A DNA stretch of 64,000 nt from Leptospira sp. GIMC2001. GTDB lineage: Bacteria; Spirochaetota; Leptospiria; Leptospirales; Leptospiraceae. The DNA lies in assembly GCF_028462125.1 (NCBI RefSeq), contig NZ_CP115468.1, forward strand, positions 620,001-684,000. The letters run 5' to 3'. A program made the position numbers and the translations under genes. Every line of letters begins with the position of its first letter. Within the stretch, counting starts at the first letter, position 1. This document shows positions 43,423 to 51,623 of this stretch, one piece after another. The notes beneath the pieces are model-generated. The model was not told the origin of the DNA. It saw nothing but the letters and a program-made list of their open reading frames with translations, and searched no databases.

Positions 43423-44742
43423 ATGAAAGTTAATCAAAAAATTATATTAGCTGCACCTGCGAGGACTCCATTCGCGCAGATCGGAAAAGCACTTGCAAAG
43501 TATGAAGGTCATCATCTTGGTCGCTTGGTTGGTGCTGAAGTAATGAAGAGGAGTGGTTTGAAACCATCTGACATCGACGGCGTTATTGTTGGTGAAGGAT
43601 TTGCGAGCGCTCCAAATTCAGCTCGAGTAATAGCAAATCTATTGGGCCTTCCAATGGAGATTCCTTGTATAACTCTTGCGAACAATTGTGTATCAGGACT
43701 GGAAGCAGTTGCTGAAGCCACTCGTCGAATTCTGTTAGATGAAGGAAAAGTTTTTCTTGTGATCGGAGAAGAATCCCAAACTTCCATGCCATTTGTTGTT
43801 AAGAATGCAAGACTTAACAAAAAGACAAATAGCTTAGATAGTTTAAAGAAACTTTTACCTGACAATCTTCCTGAAGATGTTCAACTTCGTGATACCTTGG
43901 AAGATGGCTTGGGTGATGGTGAAACAAGTTTTGGTATGCAGGTAACAGCAGAAATCTTGGCTCAAAACTATGGGCTCAGCCGTGAGATTCAAGATAAAGT
44001 AGCATTTGAATCTTTCAAGCGTGCATTTGAAGCAACAGGCGAAGGCAAATACAAACCTTATATCATGGAAATGACAGATGACGAAGGCAATAAATTGCAA
44101 GCTGACGAAGCAGTTCTGTTACGCGAGGGCTTGGTAAAGAATCCGACACGTATGGGACGAGCTATGCTGATGTTTGAAAATCCGCAGATGAAGTTTGATC
44201 AGTTCAAAGAAAAATATAAAAGTTATCTTAAGAAAACTCATGGTCCAACTCTATCGATATTCAATGCAAGTCCAAGATCAGATGGCGCGGCTGGACTTAT
44301 TGTTGCATCGGCTGATAAAGCAAAAGAACTTGGACTCAATGCACTTGCGACAATTTCTGGTTTTAAAATGAAAGGTGTTGACCCAAATCTTATGGGACTT
44401 GGTCAAGCTGAAGCGACGATAGCTTTGTTAGATGAGATTGGTGAGAAAATAGAAAATATAGATATTATCGAAATACATGAAGCCTTTGCAGCAACTGCAG
44501 TGGCTGCACTCGAGGAAATCAAAGCCCGAACTGGTTTGGATTGGGAGAAAAAATTCGATGATAAAAAAATCAATCCCAATGGTGGGTCAATTGCAATTGG
44601 ACATCCTTTTGGTGCAACAGGAGTTAGGTTGCTCCACAATGCATTCATGGATTTTGAAGAGAATCCGTCCGTGAAGAAAGTTCTTGTGACTGCTTGTGCA
44701 CATGGCGGAATTGCAGGATCAATGGTGGTAGAGCGAGCTTAA
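43423..44742 (+). CDS. Acetyl-CoA acetyltransferase/3-ketoacyl-CoA thiolase (FadI-like)
   Basis: 439 residues. Nucleophile Cys89 in NNCVSGLEAV, EIHEAFA (substrate loop), GGSIAIGHPFGATG with His394, and second Cys425 in TACAHGG: the full thiolase set. Cleaves 3-ketoacyl-CoA to acetyl-CoA in fatty-acid beta-oxidation, the main carbon route in Leptospira. Length and the longer middle region favour FadI-type. Ribosome site AAGGAG, 8 nt before ATG. No fadJ partner in the window. Confidence 0.94.
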   Translation: MKVNQKIILAAPARTPFAQIGKALAKYEGHHLGRLVGAEVMKRSGLKPSDIDGVIVGEGFASAPNSARVIANLLGLPMEIPCITLANNCVSGLEAVAEATRRILLDEGKVFLVIGEESQTSMPFVVKNARLNKKTNSLDSLKKLLPDNLPEDVQLRDTLEDGLGDGETSFGMQVTAEILAQNYGLSREIQDKVAFESFKRAFEATGEGKYKPYIMEMTDDEGNKLQADEAVLLREGLVKNPTRMGRAMLMFENPQMKFDQFKEKYKSYLKKTHGPTLSIFNASPRSDGAAGLIVASADKAKELGLNALATISGFKMKGVDPNLMGLGQAEATIALLDEIGEKIENIDIIEIHEAFAATAVAALEEIKARTGLDWEKKFDDKKINPNGGSIAIGHPFGATGVRLLHNAFMDFEENPSVKKVLVTACAHGGIAGSMVVERA

Positions 44743-44759
44743 TTGTAGCGAATGAAAGG

Positions 44760-44793
44760 ATACGGAATGGAACTGAATCAGTACATTCCGTAT
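44760..44793 (+). terminator. First stem-loop after the thiolase gene
   Basis: ATACGGAATG (44760-44769) pairs with CATTCCGTAT (44784-44793), perfect 10-bp arms with a 14-nt loop. No T-tract, but located 18 nt past the stop between convergent genes. Confidence 0.5.
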
Positions 44794-44810
44794 TCTAGAA
44801 TAATGACAAT

Positions 44811-44837
44811 GTCTCCTTGTTCGAAATTCAAGGAGAC
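44811..44837 (+). terminator. Second stem-loop after the thiolase gene
   Basis: GTCTCCTTG (44811-44819) pairs with CAAGGAGAC (44829-44837), 9-bp arms and 9-nt loop, followed by CATTTTCCCAGCTTTTTATT, a delayed T-rich stretch. Acts as or near a terminator on the plus strand; its symmetric form could also serve the opposing gene. Confidence 0.55.
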
Positions 44838-44896
44838 CATTTTCCCAGCTTTTTATTTCGATCTTTTTATTTATTTTTCGTACGTTCAATTAAGCT

Positions 44897-45694
44897 CTAT
44901 AGTTTGATCTTAGGACATTTTTTATTGATAAATTTCAACATCTCTTCTGTGTTACTGTATAGAAGTATCACTTCGTCTCGGTCTTTTGGATCTGGTTTGA
45001 AAACATCCTTTACTTTGATTGCACAGCTGTTCCCATATCCATCATAAATAGCTGCATTGCGATTCATCTGAGAAATGGGTTGTTCTCCTAAACGAAAACC
45101 ATAATCAATTAGAATATTGCCTGGCTTAGGTTTGATATTGATTCCTCCATTAATTTTTGCTAATGTATCAATATGAGTAAGTGGCTCAAATGAAATCTCA
45201 TAACCTTCAATTTCACTGATCAGGCCAGATTCGAAATTGGCTTTCAAGTTAAGACCTGATGGACTCTTCATAGAAATTTCTTCATCATTGCTAGAAGATA
45301 AATCGATTAATGTTTCTGAAAATGGAATCAAATGAACGGTCTTAGCCCCGGTGGATTTTGATAGTTTTTTATGGTCTGACGTTCCTACAAAAAAATGAAT
45401 CATGCCGTTATTAAATATAGTTGCAGTTCGTGTGCGAGTCTCATTTTTTCTATAGAATTCAAAACTATGTTCAATAACTAATGCACATCCTAATTTTCGA
45501 TGACTGTAAGTCGAGATTTTGAGATTATTCTTTTCTAAGCTAGCATCACATTTCTCTGTAGAATGAATGGATAAATTGAAAAAGAATAGAACCAAACAAA
45601 AAACTAAAATACTTGCAACTTTAAGAATATGCGAATTTATTTGATAAATCTTTTTTTGGAAACTGAAAAGGGTAAAAAATTTAGAAATCTTCAT
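44897..45694 (-). CDS. Anchored or secreted hypothetical protein
   Basis: 265 residues. Basic start, then one strongly hydrophobic helix at ~25-46 (VASILVFCLVLFFFNLSIH) that may be an uncleaved anchor or a signal peptide, followed by a beta-rich soluble domain with a pair of Cys-containing segments (EKCDASL, LGCALV, SCAIKV, KKCPKI), which could form disulfides in the periplasm. No family recognised. Convergent with the thiolase. Confidence 0.7.
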   Translation of the reverse strand: MKISKFFTLFSFQKKIYQINSHILKVASILVFCLVLFFFNLSIHSTEKCDASLEKNNLKISTYSHRKLGCALVIEHSFEFYRKNETRTRTATIFNNGMIHFFVGTSDHKKLSKSTGAKTVHLIPFSETLIDLSSSNDEEISMKSPSGLNLKANFESGLISEIEGYEISFEPLTHIDTLAKINGGINIKPKPGNILIDYGFRLGEQPISQMNRNAAIYDGYGNSCAIKVKDVFKPDPKDRDEVILLYSNTEEMLKFINKKCPKIKL

Positions 45695-45757
45695 AGGAAT
45701 AGTAATTTATTAACTAATTATTGAATTGTCAAGTGCAGTTCTATGTTTTTGCAATTT

Positions 45758-46429
45758 TTACATTCCGTAATTTTCTAATAGTCTTTCGCGCCGAAGGCTA
45801 TCCATCATTTGAGCAGATATAAAAAGTGAAATAAAAATTCTCCATAAATTATTGATATCATGTGCACAGTCTTCTTCACGAAGGTTATTTCGTTCGGATG
45901 CAAGTATAAGTAGATAAGCAATTTCATAACCATAATCAAAAGGATCGAAGTCAGCAAAATATTCAGTCTGAGTTTCTAAGTCAAAACTTCGCCAATCGAA
46001 AGGATACTCCAAGTATTCTTCGGATTCTTCCAGAATGTATTCCGATTCTTGAATAAAAATTTCAATAAGCGCATCTATTCTATCTGCAAAGGATAAGATT
46101 ATTGGATTGAATTTTTCTTTTAATTCTTCCACAAAGATTTGATCATATTCTTCGGTTTCTAAAAGGGGAATGTATTTATCATTTGTCTCTGCGATCGAAT
46201 TATACAATGACATCAAAATATCAGTCAGATCCTTGATTTCTTCTTCACAAATTTTTGTCTCTGAAATGATATCCTGGATTAGTTTTCGAATATGAATGGA
46301 ATCTGGAGGTGATTCCATCCAGATATTTCTGAATAGTTGAAAGAAAATATGAAATGGATTTCGTTTGGATTCTTTTAATTTAAACCAATCACAGAGTTTT
46401 TGGAATTTGGTTATGATATCGGTTTTCAT
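45758..46429 (-). CDS. Acidic helical hypothetical protein
   Basis: 223 residues, very acidic, helical, with many Glu/Asp runs (ESEYILEESEEYLEY, FADFDPFDYGYEIAYLL). No signal peptide or membrane segment. Not recognised. 63 nt upstream of the anchored protein on the same strand and may share its transcript. ATG 46429 lacks an obvious ribosome site. Confidence 0.65.
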   Translation of the reverse strand: MKTDIITKFQKLCDWFKLKESKRNPFHIFFQLFRNIWMESPPDSIHIRKLIQDIISETKICEEEIKDLTDILMSLYNSIAETNDKYIPLLETEEYDQIFVEELKEKFNPIILSFADRIDALIEIFIQESEYILEESEEYLEYPFDWRSFDLETQTEYFADFDPFDYGYEIAYLLILASERNNLREEDCAHDINNLWRIFISLFISAQMMDSLRRERLLENYGM

Positions 46430-46648
46430 ATATAATTATGTTTTCAATTCTATAACAGTATCAATGCAATAAAAAGCTCACGTATTTCATAATTTTTTTT
46501 AAGTTAGATAAAAAATATTGTTACCTCCAATTTTATAGATTCAATCAAAAAATACCATTTGATCTGGAAAATAGCGGTGTCATTTCACGATTCTCATTGA
46601 CATTTTAATTCAAGTAACGAATATCAAGGAAATTAGGAGTGTTTGCTC

Positions 46649-47353
46649 ATGAAATATTTTATTGCCTTGGTTCTTGTTTTTATTTCAATATCCGCATTAT
46701 TTGCTGACGGATTCAAAGCTGGTGATCGCGTGGAAGTTCTATATCCAAAGGATGGAAAATACTATTCAGGAACAATTCTCAAAATAGATAAAGCTGGATA
46801 TCTCATTCATTATGATGGGTATGCAGATAGTTACAATGAAGTTGTGACACAAGAAAGATTGAAAACGATTTCGCAGATTGAAGGTGTGACCTTCCTGAAG
46901 TCAGAAAAGGGTAAATCTATTGTCGTCTCAGGCAATCTAAAAACAGGATCGATATTAGAAGATCTAGACTGGGCTGCAAGTTCCAGCATGGCATGTTGGC
47001 CGGGTAGTTTGCGAGATTTTGAATTCCAGGGCAATCAAGTTTACTACTGGACAGACCTTCCAAAAAAGTCTACTTTAGTAATCACTGTTAAGCCAAAAAA
47101 TACAAAGGATCGTATTAATTTATATGCTTATTCCGGCTTTGATCCAAAATACATCGTACCAAATGTCCCAGGTGCAGTCAGTTGCGAAGCATCGTATCCT
47201 CAATATGTGGGATCTCCAGACTTATCAAAACCAAGTGAACCCCAATCAGTTGAATTGAGAGCAGTTGGTAATCCATACAGAGTGTTCATCGCGGTGTCGG
47301 GAGCAAAGAATGTTACCGAAGCAGATTATGATTTAATTCTAGAATGGAAGTAG
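46649..47353 (+). CDS. Secreted protein with Tudor/agenet-like domain
   Basis: Signal peptide (KYFIALVLVFISISALFA) then FKAGDRVEVLYPKDGKYYSGTILKIDKAGYLIHYDGYADSYNEVVTQERL (~22-73), a small beta-barrel resembling Tudor/agenet or SH3-like folds, followed by a second beta domain with a Cys pair (MACWPG, VSCEAS). Periplasmic; ligand unknown. TTG 46643 is in frame but ATG 46649 has AGGAG at proper spacing, so ATG is chosen. The preceding 213 bp is gene-free. Confidence 0.75.
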   Translation: MKYFIALVLVFISISALFADGFKAGDRVEVLYPKDGKYYSGTILKIDKAGYLIHYDGYADSYNEVVTQERLKTISQIEGVTFLKSEKGKSIVVSGNLKTGSILEDLDWAASSSMACWPGSLRDFEFQGNQVYYWTDLPKKSTLVITVKPKNTKDRINLYAYSGFDPKYIVPNVPGAVSCEASYPQYVGSPDLSKPSEPQSVELRAVGNPYRVFIAVSGAKNVTEADYDLILEWK

Positions 47354-47420
47354 TATAGTTTCGAAAGAACTTAAATTCAATCGGTATAAGATTGATCAAT
47401 CGCTTGCCAGATCGGGTTTT

Positions 47421-48446
47421 ATGATTTTTCTGGATATAGGTGAATGTATGCAAGACTATGCCAATCAGAATTGGGAATTATCCGATATTTGTAACAAAAA
47501 AGATTCAATCCACTCGATGGATCGACTCCGTAAAATTATGGAGATTCTTCGTAGTGAGAATGGGTGTCCATGGGATAAAGTTCAAACGCATGATTCATTA
47601 ATTCCTTGCTTACTTGAAGAATCGTATGAAGTCGTAGATGCTATTGAGATGAACGATTTTGTTGGCATCAAAGAAGAATTAGGTGATCTTTTATTCCAAT
47701 CAGTTTTTCATGCAAGGCTTGCGGAAGAACAGAATCTTTTTTCGATTGATGATGTGATCCATGGAATTGCTGACAAGTTGGTTCGTAGGCATCCTCACGT
47801 TTTTGCTTCAACCCAAGGTGTAGACTCGCCCGAACAAGTTGTAACACAATGGGAAGCGATAAAGCTTGAAGAAAAGCGAATGAAGGCAGAAGAAAGAAAA
47901 AAGATCGATGGTCGTTTACGATCATTAGAAAGTGATGCTACTTCAGAATTGTTGCTATCTCATATTAATGAACCAACATTAGATTCTATATTGGATTCAG
48001 TTCCGTCTGCTTTACCTGCAATTCAAAAGGCAGACAAAATTCAATCCAAGGTTTCCAAAGTAGGATTTGATTGGGAAAAATGGCAAGAACCCATTGAAAA
48101 ATTATGGGAAGAGGTTTCTGAGTTGAAGAATGAATTGGATCACTTGAAAAATTTCCATAGCAATTCATCGGATGCGAAAATCAAAATCAAGGATCTTCCT
48201 TCTGATCTGATTGGTCGAATTGAAAGTGAAATGGGTGATGTTCTGTTCTCGATTGTCAATGTTGCAAGACATTTGAAACTGGATGCCGAAACTTCTCTAA
48301 GAAAAACCAATGAAAAGTTTTCAAAACGTTTTCGATACATTGAGAGAGCAAGCTCTGAAATGGGTAAATCACTGAATGATATGAATCTTAAAGAAATGGA
48401 TGAGTTATGGAACCAAGCCAAAAAACTAGAATCCAAACTAGTATAA
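47421..48446 (+). CDS. mazG: Nucleoside triphosphate pyrophosphohydrolase MazG
   Basis: 341 residues. First MazG domain: GCPWDKVQTHDSLIPCLLEESYEVVDAI...KEELGDLLFQSVFHARLAEE...DKLVRRHPHVF, with E-E-x-x-E and E-x-x-D metal sites; second, related half (~215-335) with EEVSELKNEL...ESEMGDVLFSIVNVARHL. Hydrolyses NTPs to NMP and PPi, cleaning aberrant nucleotides. E. coli MazG is ~263 aa; the extra is an N-terminal ~30 residues and a longer middle. Overlaps the following ORF by 40 nt. Confidence 0.94.
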   Translation: MIFLDIGECMQDYANQNWELSDICNKKDSIHSMDRLRKIMEILRSENGCPWDKVQTHDSLIPCLLEESYEVVDAIEMNDFVGIKEELGDLLFQSVFHARLAEEQNLFSIDDVIHGIADKLVRRHPHVFASTQGVDSPEQVVTQWEAIKLEEKRMKAEERKKIDGRLRSLESDATSELLLSHINEPTLDSILDSVPSALPAIQKADKIQSKVSKVGFDWEKWQEPIEKLWEEVSELKNELDHLKNFHSNSSDAKIKIKDLPSDLIGRIESEMGDVLFSIVNVARHLKLDAETSLRKTNEKFSKRFRYIERASSEMGKSLNDMNLKEMDELWNQAKKLESKLV

Positions 48447-48853
48447 ATGATTTAGAAGACATTCAAATGATTTCTACAATGATGTGGGAATCGATAGAAT
48501 CTTTTTTTCGAAACAATGAAGAGAATTCTTACAGTAAATTCCCCGAATGGATTGATTACTCATATGATACTCAGGACTGGCCTAAGAAAATACAATTTGC
48601 TTTGAATAAACTCTCAACTACAAATCCGAATAAATCTTTAGATTCACAGACCAATAATTTTCAAATTATAACATCGAATATGGGTTCCGTCACTCTTCGT
48701 CCATTAGATGCAAAAAAGTATCCAATTTTTTATATGAGTCTAACTAAGTACTCTGATTCCAGCTATCTATGGGAAGATGAAAATGGAAATCGTATGGAAA
48801 CAAGAGATTGGCAAAAATATTTTAGTCAGGCAATTAATAATTATTTTGCATAA
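48407..48853 (+). CDS. Hypothetical protein overlapping the mazG end
   Basis: 148 residues, soluble, Asn/Ser/Trp-rich (FPEWIDYSYDTQDWPKKIQFALNKL; SSYLWEDENGNRMETRDWQKYF). Not recognised. The 40-nt overlap with mazG is unusually long; an in-frame ATG at 48467 would remove it and give 128 residues. Neither start has a strong ribosome site. Confidence 0.6.
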   Translation: MEPSQKTRIQTSINDLEDIQMISTMMWESIESFFRNNEENSYSKFPEWIDYSYDTQDWPKKIQFALNKLSTTNPNKSLDSQTNNFQIITSNMGSVTLRPLDAKKYPIFYMSLTKYSDSSYLWEDENGNRMETRDWQKYFSQAINNYFA

Positions 48854-48897
48854 ATTTATTTCCCTTACTAATAGAATTCAGAATGTTTTTAATTTTA

Positions 48898-49860
48898 TTA
48901 AAAATATTTCTTCTTCCAAAAATAGATTAGAAATCCTATCGGAAGTGCTCCAATCACGAAAAGGCTTCCATAAAATAATTTAGGATTTGCAAATGGAATC
49001 GCTTCAAAGTTCATGCCAAAAAAACCTGTAACGAACGTTAGTGGAAGGAAAATAAAGGAAACTAGAGTTAATTTTTTTACAGTTTCGTTCGTTTTCTGCG
49101 ATACAAGAGAAAAATAAGCATCCAGTAAATTGCCCAATAGATCCCGTTCCAACTCGATCGATTCATGAATTCGAATCAAATGATCAAAAATATCTCGAAA
49201 ATAGAATCTAACTTTTTCTGATATATACTTAGAATCATATCTTGCAAGGTATTGGAAAACATCTCTTTGAGGCGATAGAGTTCTGCGCATTCGAAGCAAA
49301 GACCGCTTAATTAGAATCATATTTTCAATTAAATTATTTCCATTCTCTTTCCACAAAGATGATTCTAGCTTTGCAATTTCTTTGGATAGACCATCCAATA
49401 CAGGGAAACTGGAATCTACAATCTGATCACAGAGTAGATGTAGTATGAAATCAATTCCATTTTTTAGAACACAAAATTCACCTTGGGCATTGCGTTGCCA
49501 AATGGATTCGATTGTCGGGTCGGAATGTTGGTGAATCGTAATAAGATAGTGTTCGTTGAAGAAAAAATGGATCTCTCGAATTCTAAGAGAGTTTGGTTTG
49601 ATAAAATGAATTGTATGCAATACTATAAAACTATGTTCATCATAGTCTTCTATTTTGGGTCTTTGATTTAAATTTCTAGTATCTTCGAGTGCAAGTGGAT
49701 GAAGAAGAAAATTATCGGATAGGTATTTCGTTTCTTCATCAGTTATGGATTGTATATCTATCCAGATTCTATTATTCCTATTCGGAATAGAGTTTAAAGG
49801 ATAGTTATCAGTGCATATTGGACTATTCGTTTGACTGTCGTATTCTAGAATTCGAATCAT
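48898..49860 (-). CDS. corA: CorA-type magnesium/divalent cation transporter
   Basis: 320 residues. Large cytoplasmic N-terminal domain, then two C-terminal helices with the GMNFE loop (~281-285: FVTGFFGMNFEAIP), the signature of CorA channels. Pentameric Mg2+ (or Co2+/Ni2+) uptake channel of the inner membrane. Start ATG overlaps the upstream transferase stop by 1 nt (TAATG), so it is the last gene of the minus-strand envelope operon 48898-59001. Confidence 0.94.
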   Translation of the reverse strand: MIRILEYDSQTNSPICTDNYPLNSIPNRNNRIWIDIQSITDEETKYLSDNFLLHPLALEDTRNLNQRPKIEDYDEHSFIVLHTIHFIKPNSLRIREIHFFFNEHYLITIHQHSDPTIESIWQRNAQGEFCVLKNGIDFILHLLCDQIVDSSFPVLDGLSKEIAKLESSLWKENGNNLIENMILIKRSLLRMRRTLSPQRDVFQYLARYDSKYISEKVRFYFRDIFDHLIRIHESIELERDLLGNLLDAYFSLVSQKTNETVKKLTLVSFIFLPLTFVTGFFGMNFEAIPFANPKLFYGSLFVIGALPIGFLIYFWKKKYF

Positions 49861-51623
49861 TATCTTGTTTTAAGTCTATTCCACTGAGAGTAAAAAAGAT
49901 TGATATCTTTTTCTGAAGAGGATCTTTCAATTTTTGATTCATCCAGATCCATAGAATTTAGTATTCCTGTCTCTTTATAGAGAATATATTTTTTATCATT
50001 CTGAATATAACCGAGACTGCTATCAACATTCCAAGTTTTTAAAGGGATTTCCAAATTGTAATTCTTAGAAAAGAAATTTCTAGATCTATTTGAATGAAAA
50101 ATTTCTTGATACGAATCTTGATTTGATTTCTTTTTAAATGCTTTAGAATTTTCTGATGATTCATTGAATATGGAAATGATACTTGGGTAGAAGTCACTCA
50201 AGCTTGCCTTAGAGATTCTGTTTCTATTGGTTATAATTTTATTTTTTATCAAACAAGGTATTTGCGTTTCTTGATTCAGAATGGAATAGTTGTGCTTCCA
50301 GAAATTATTCTCTCCAAATGATTCGCCATGATCAGAAAGTATTATTATCAAAGGTTCAGTTTTTCGAACAGAATTGATTTTGTTGATTAATTTGTTGAGA
50401 ACTTGAATCGTTTGCTTTAAACTGCTATTGAATCTTTGTAAGGAAGTTAAATTTTCCTTTTTAGAATCAGGATTTCTGCTACTCACAAAATACGGACTAT
50501 GTGTATTCGAAAATCCAATTACTGAGAAAATTGGCTTTTGAGATTTTAAAATTTCTTTTGGAACATAGTCATTCAATATTTCATCATTGATTCCCCAAGG
50601 AAATTTTTCTGTAATAATATTGTGCTTGATTCCCCATTCTTCGAGTCCTTGAGCATCTGTTGAATCTTTGAAAAACTGTTTTGCATAAGTATCGATACCC
50701 TCAAGATAAAAGCTTTGTGTGAATACGAAGTATGTATCATAGCCTTGAGATTCGAAATATTTTGACAGATTGAAATTGATATTATTAGGTGTGACGACGG
50801 ATCTTGATTTCTCAATTTGGATTTCGCCTGTAAGTAAGGTATAGATGCTTTTGCTACTATGAGGAACTGAAATAAAGCAATGATCAATGGATAGAAAAGA
50901 ATCATTGTATTTGAAACTATTTTTCGAGATTTCATTCCAAGATTTAAAATTTACTCCTTCCAAAAGAAAAATAAAGATATCAGTGCCTATTTGCAGATTG
51001 ATTTGTTTTTCATATGAATTGTCTACTGAATCTAAATCAACATTATCCATGTTAAGAATCTTTGAAGTGCTGATCCTATTTTCTTCATTGTATTGAGACT
51101 GGTGGTGAATGATTGAAATTGAAATATGTAAAAAAAGCAAAGTTGTTATCAGCCATTTTCTGTATTTTTTCAATCTTTCATAAAAAATATTCTTATAGTC
51201 CTGTATCAGAACCAATAAGAAAATAAAACTTATGATTTGAATATGCATACCCATAGGAATAGTTCGTAAAAAATTAACGCTATCCTCAAGGAGCAACGAG
51301 AAATTCTCACAATAATATTGTATTAAAGAAAAATTAATTTTTGTATTAAAAAAGGATTCGAAATAGTAATAAATTGATAGAGTCAAGATCAGCAATACAT
51401 CGAAAATTAGTGAGAACTTCAACTGCCTAAAAAAATTTGTTCCGCAAACGAGTATCAAGAAGGTAAAAATAAATAAATCAGTTAGATTTTTTGACGATTG
51501 GATGCGATGCCAAAATGGTATTGGAAAGAAACTAAAAAATATTAGGATCAAAAGTAAGAATTTAATGGAAAAAATATTTCCAATTCTAGAAAATATTTTG
51601 GAGATATATTCTCGGATTTTCAA
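49860..51623 (-). CDS. Sulfatase/phosphoethanolamine transferase-like membrane protein
   Basis: 587 residues, TTG start coupled to the PBP1C stop. About five membrane helices (~20-40, 48-66, 72-92, 122-142, 155-172) then an alkaline-phosphatase-fold domain: FIFLLEGVNFKSW (metal), SVPHSSKSIYTLLTGE (nucleophile Ser/Thr region), GYDTYFVFTQS, SVIGFSNTHSPYF, and IILSDHGESFGENNFWKHNYS (metal Asp-His). Resembles EptA/LtaS-type phosphotransferases, which add phosphoethanolamine or glycerol phosphate to an envelope polymer or lipid; substrate here unknown. Confidence 0.85.
   Translation of the reverse strand: MKIREYISKIFSRIGNIFSIKFLLLILIFFSFFPIPFWHRIQSSKNLTDLFIFTFLILVCGTNFFRQLKFSLIFDVLLILTLSIYYYFESFFNTKINFSLIQYYCENFSLLLEDSVNFLRTIPMGMHIQIISFIFLLVLIQDYKNIFYERLKKYRKWLITTLLFLHISISIIHHQSQYNEENRISTSKILNMDNVDLDSVDNSYEKQINLQIGTDIFIFLLEGVNFKSWNEISKNSFKYNDSFLSIDHCFISVPHSSKSIYTLLTGEIQIEKSRSVVTPNNINFNLSKYFESQGYDTYFVFTQSFYLEGIDTYAKQFFKDSTDAQGLEEWGIKHNIITEKFPWGINDEILNDYVPKEILKSQKPIFSVIGFSNTHSPYFVSSRNPDSKKENLTSLQRFNSSLKQTIQVLNKLINKINSVRKTEPLIIILSDHGESFGENNFWKHNYSILNQETQIPCLIKNKIITNRNRISKASLSDFYPSIISIFNESSENSKAFKKKSNQDSYQEIFHSNRSRNFFSKNYNLEIPLKTWNVDSSLGYIQNDKKYILYKETGILNSMDLDESKIERSSSEKDINLFYSQWNRLKTR

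Noticed and set aside
50573..50935. 120-codon minus-strand ORF in another frame of the transferase gene
   Set aside because: The transferase frame has a clear family pattern and metal motifs at this place; this frame has none.
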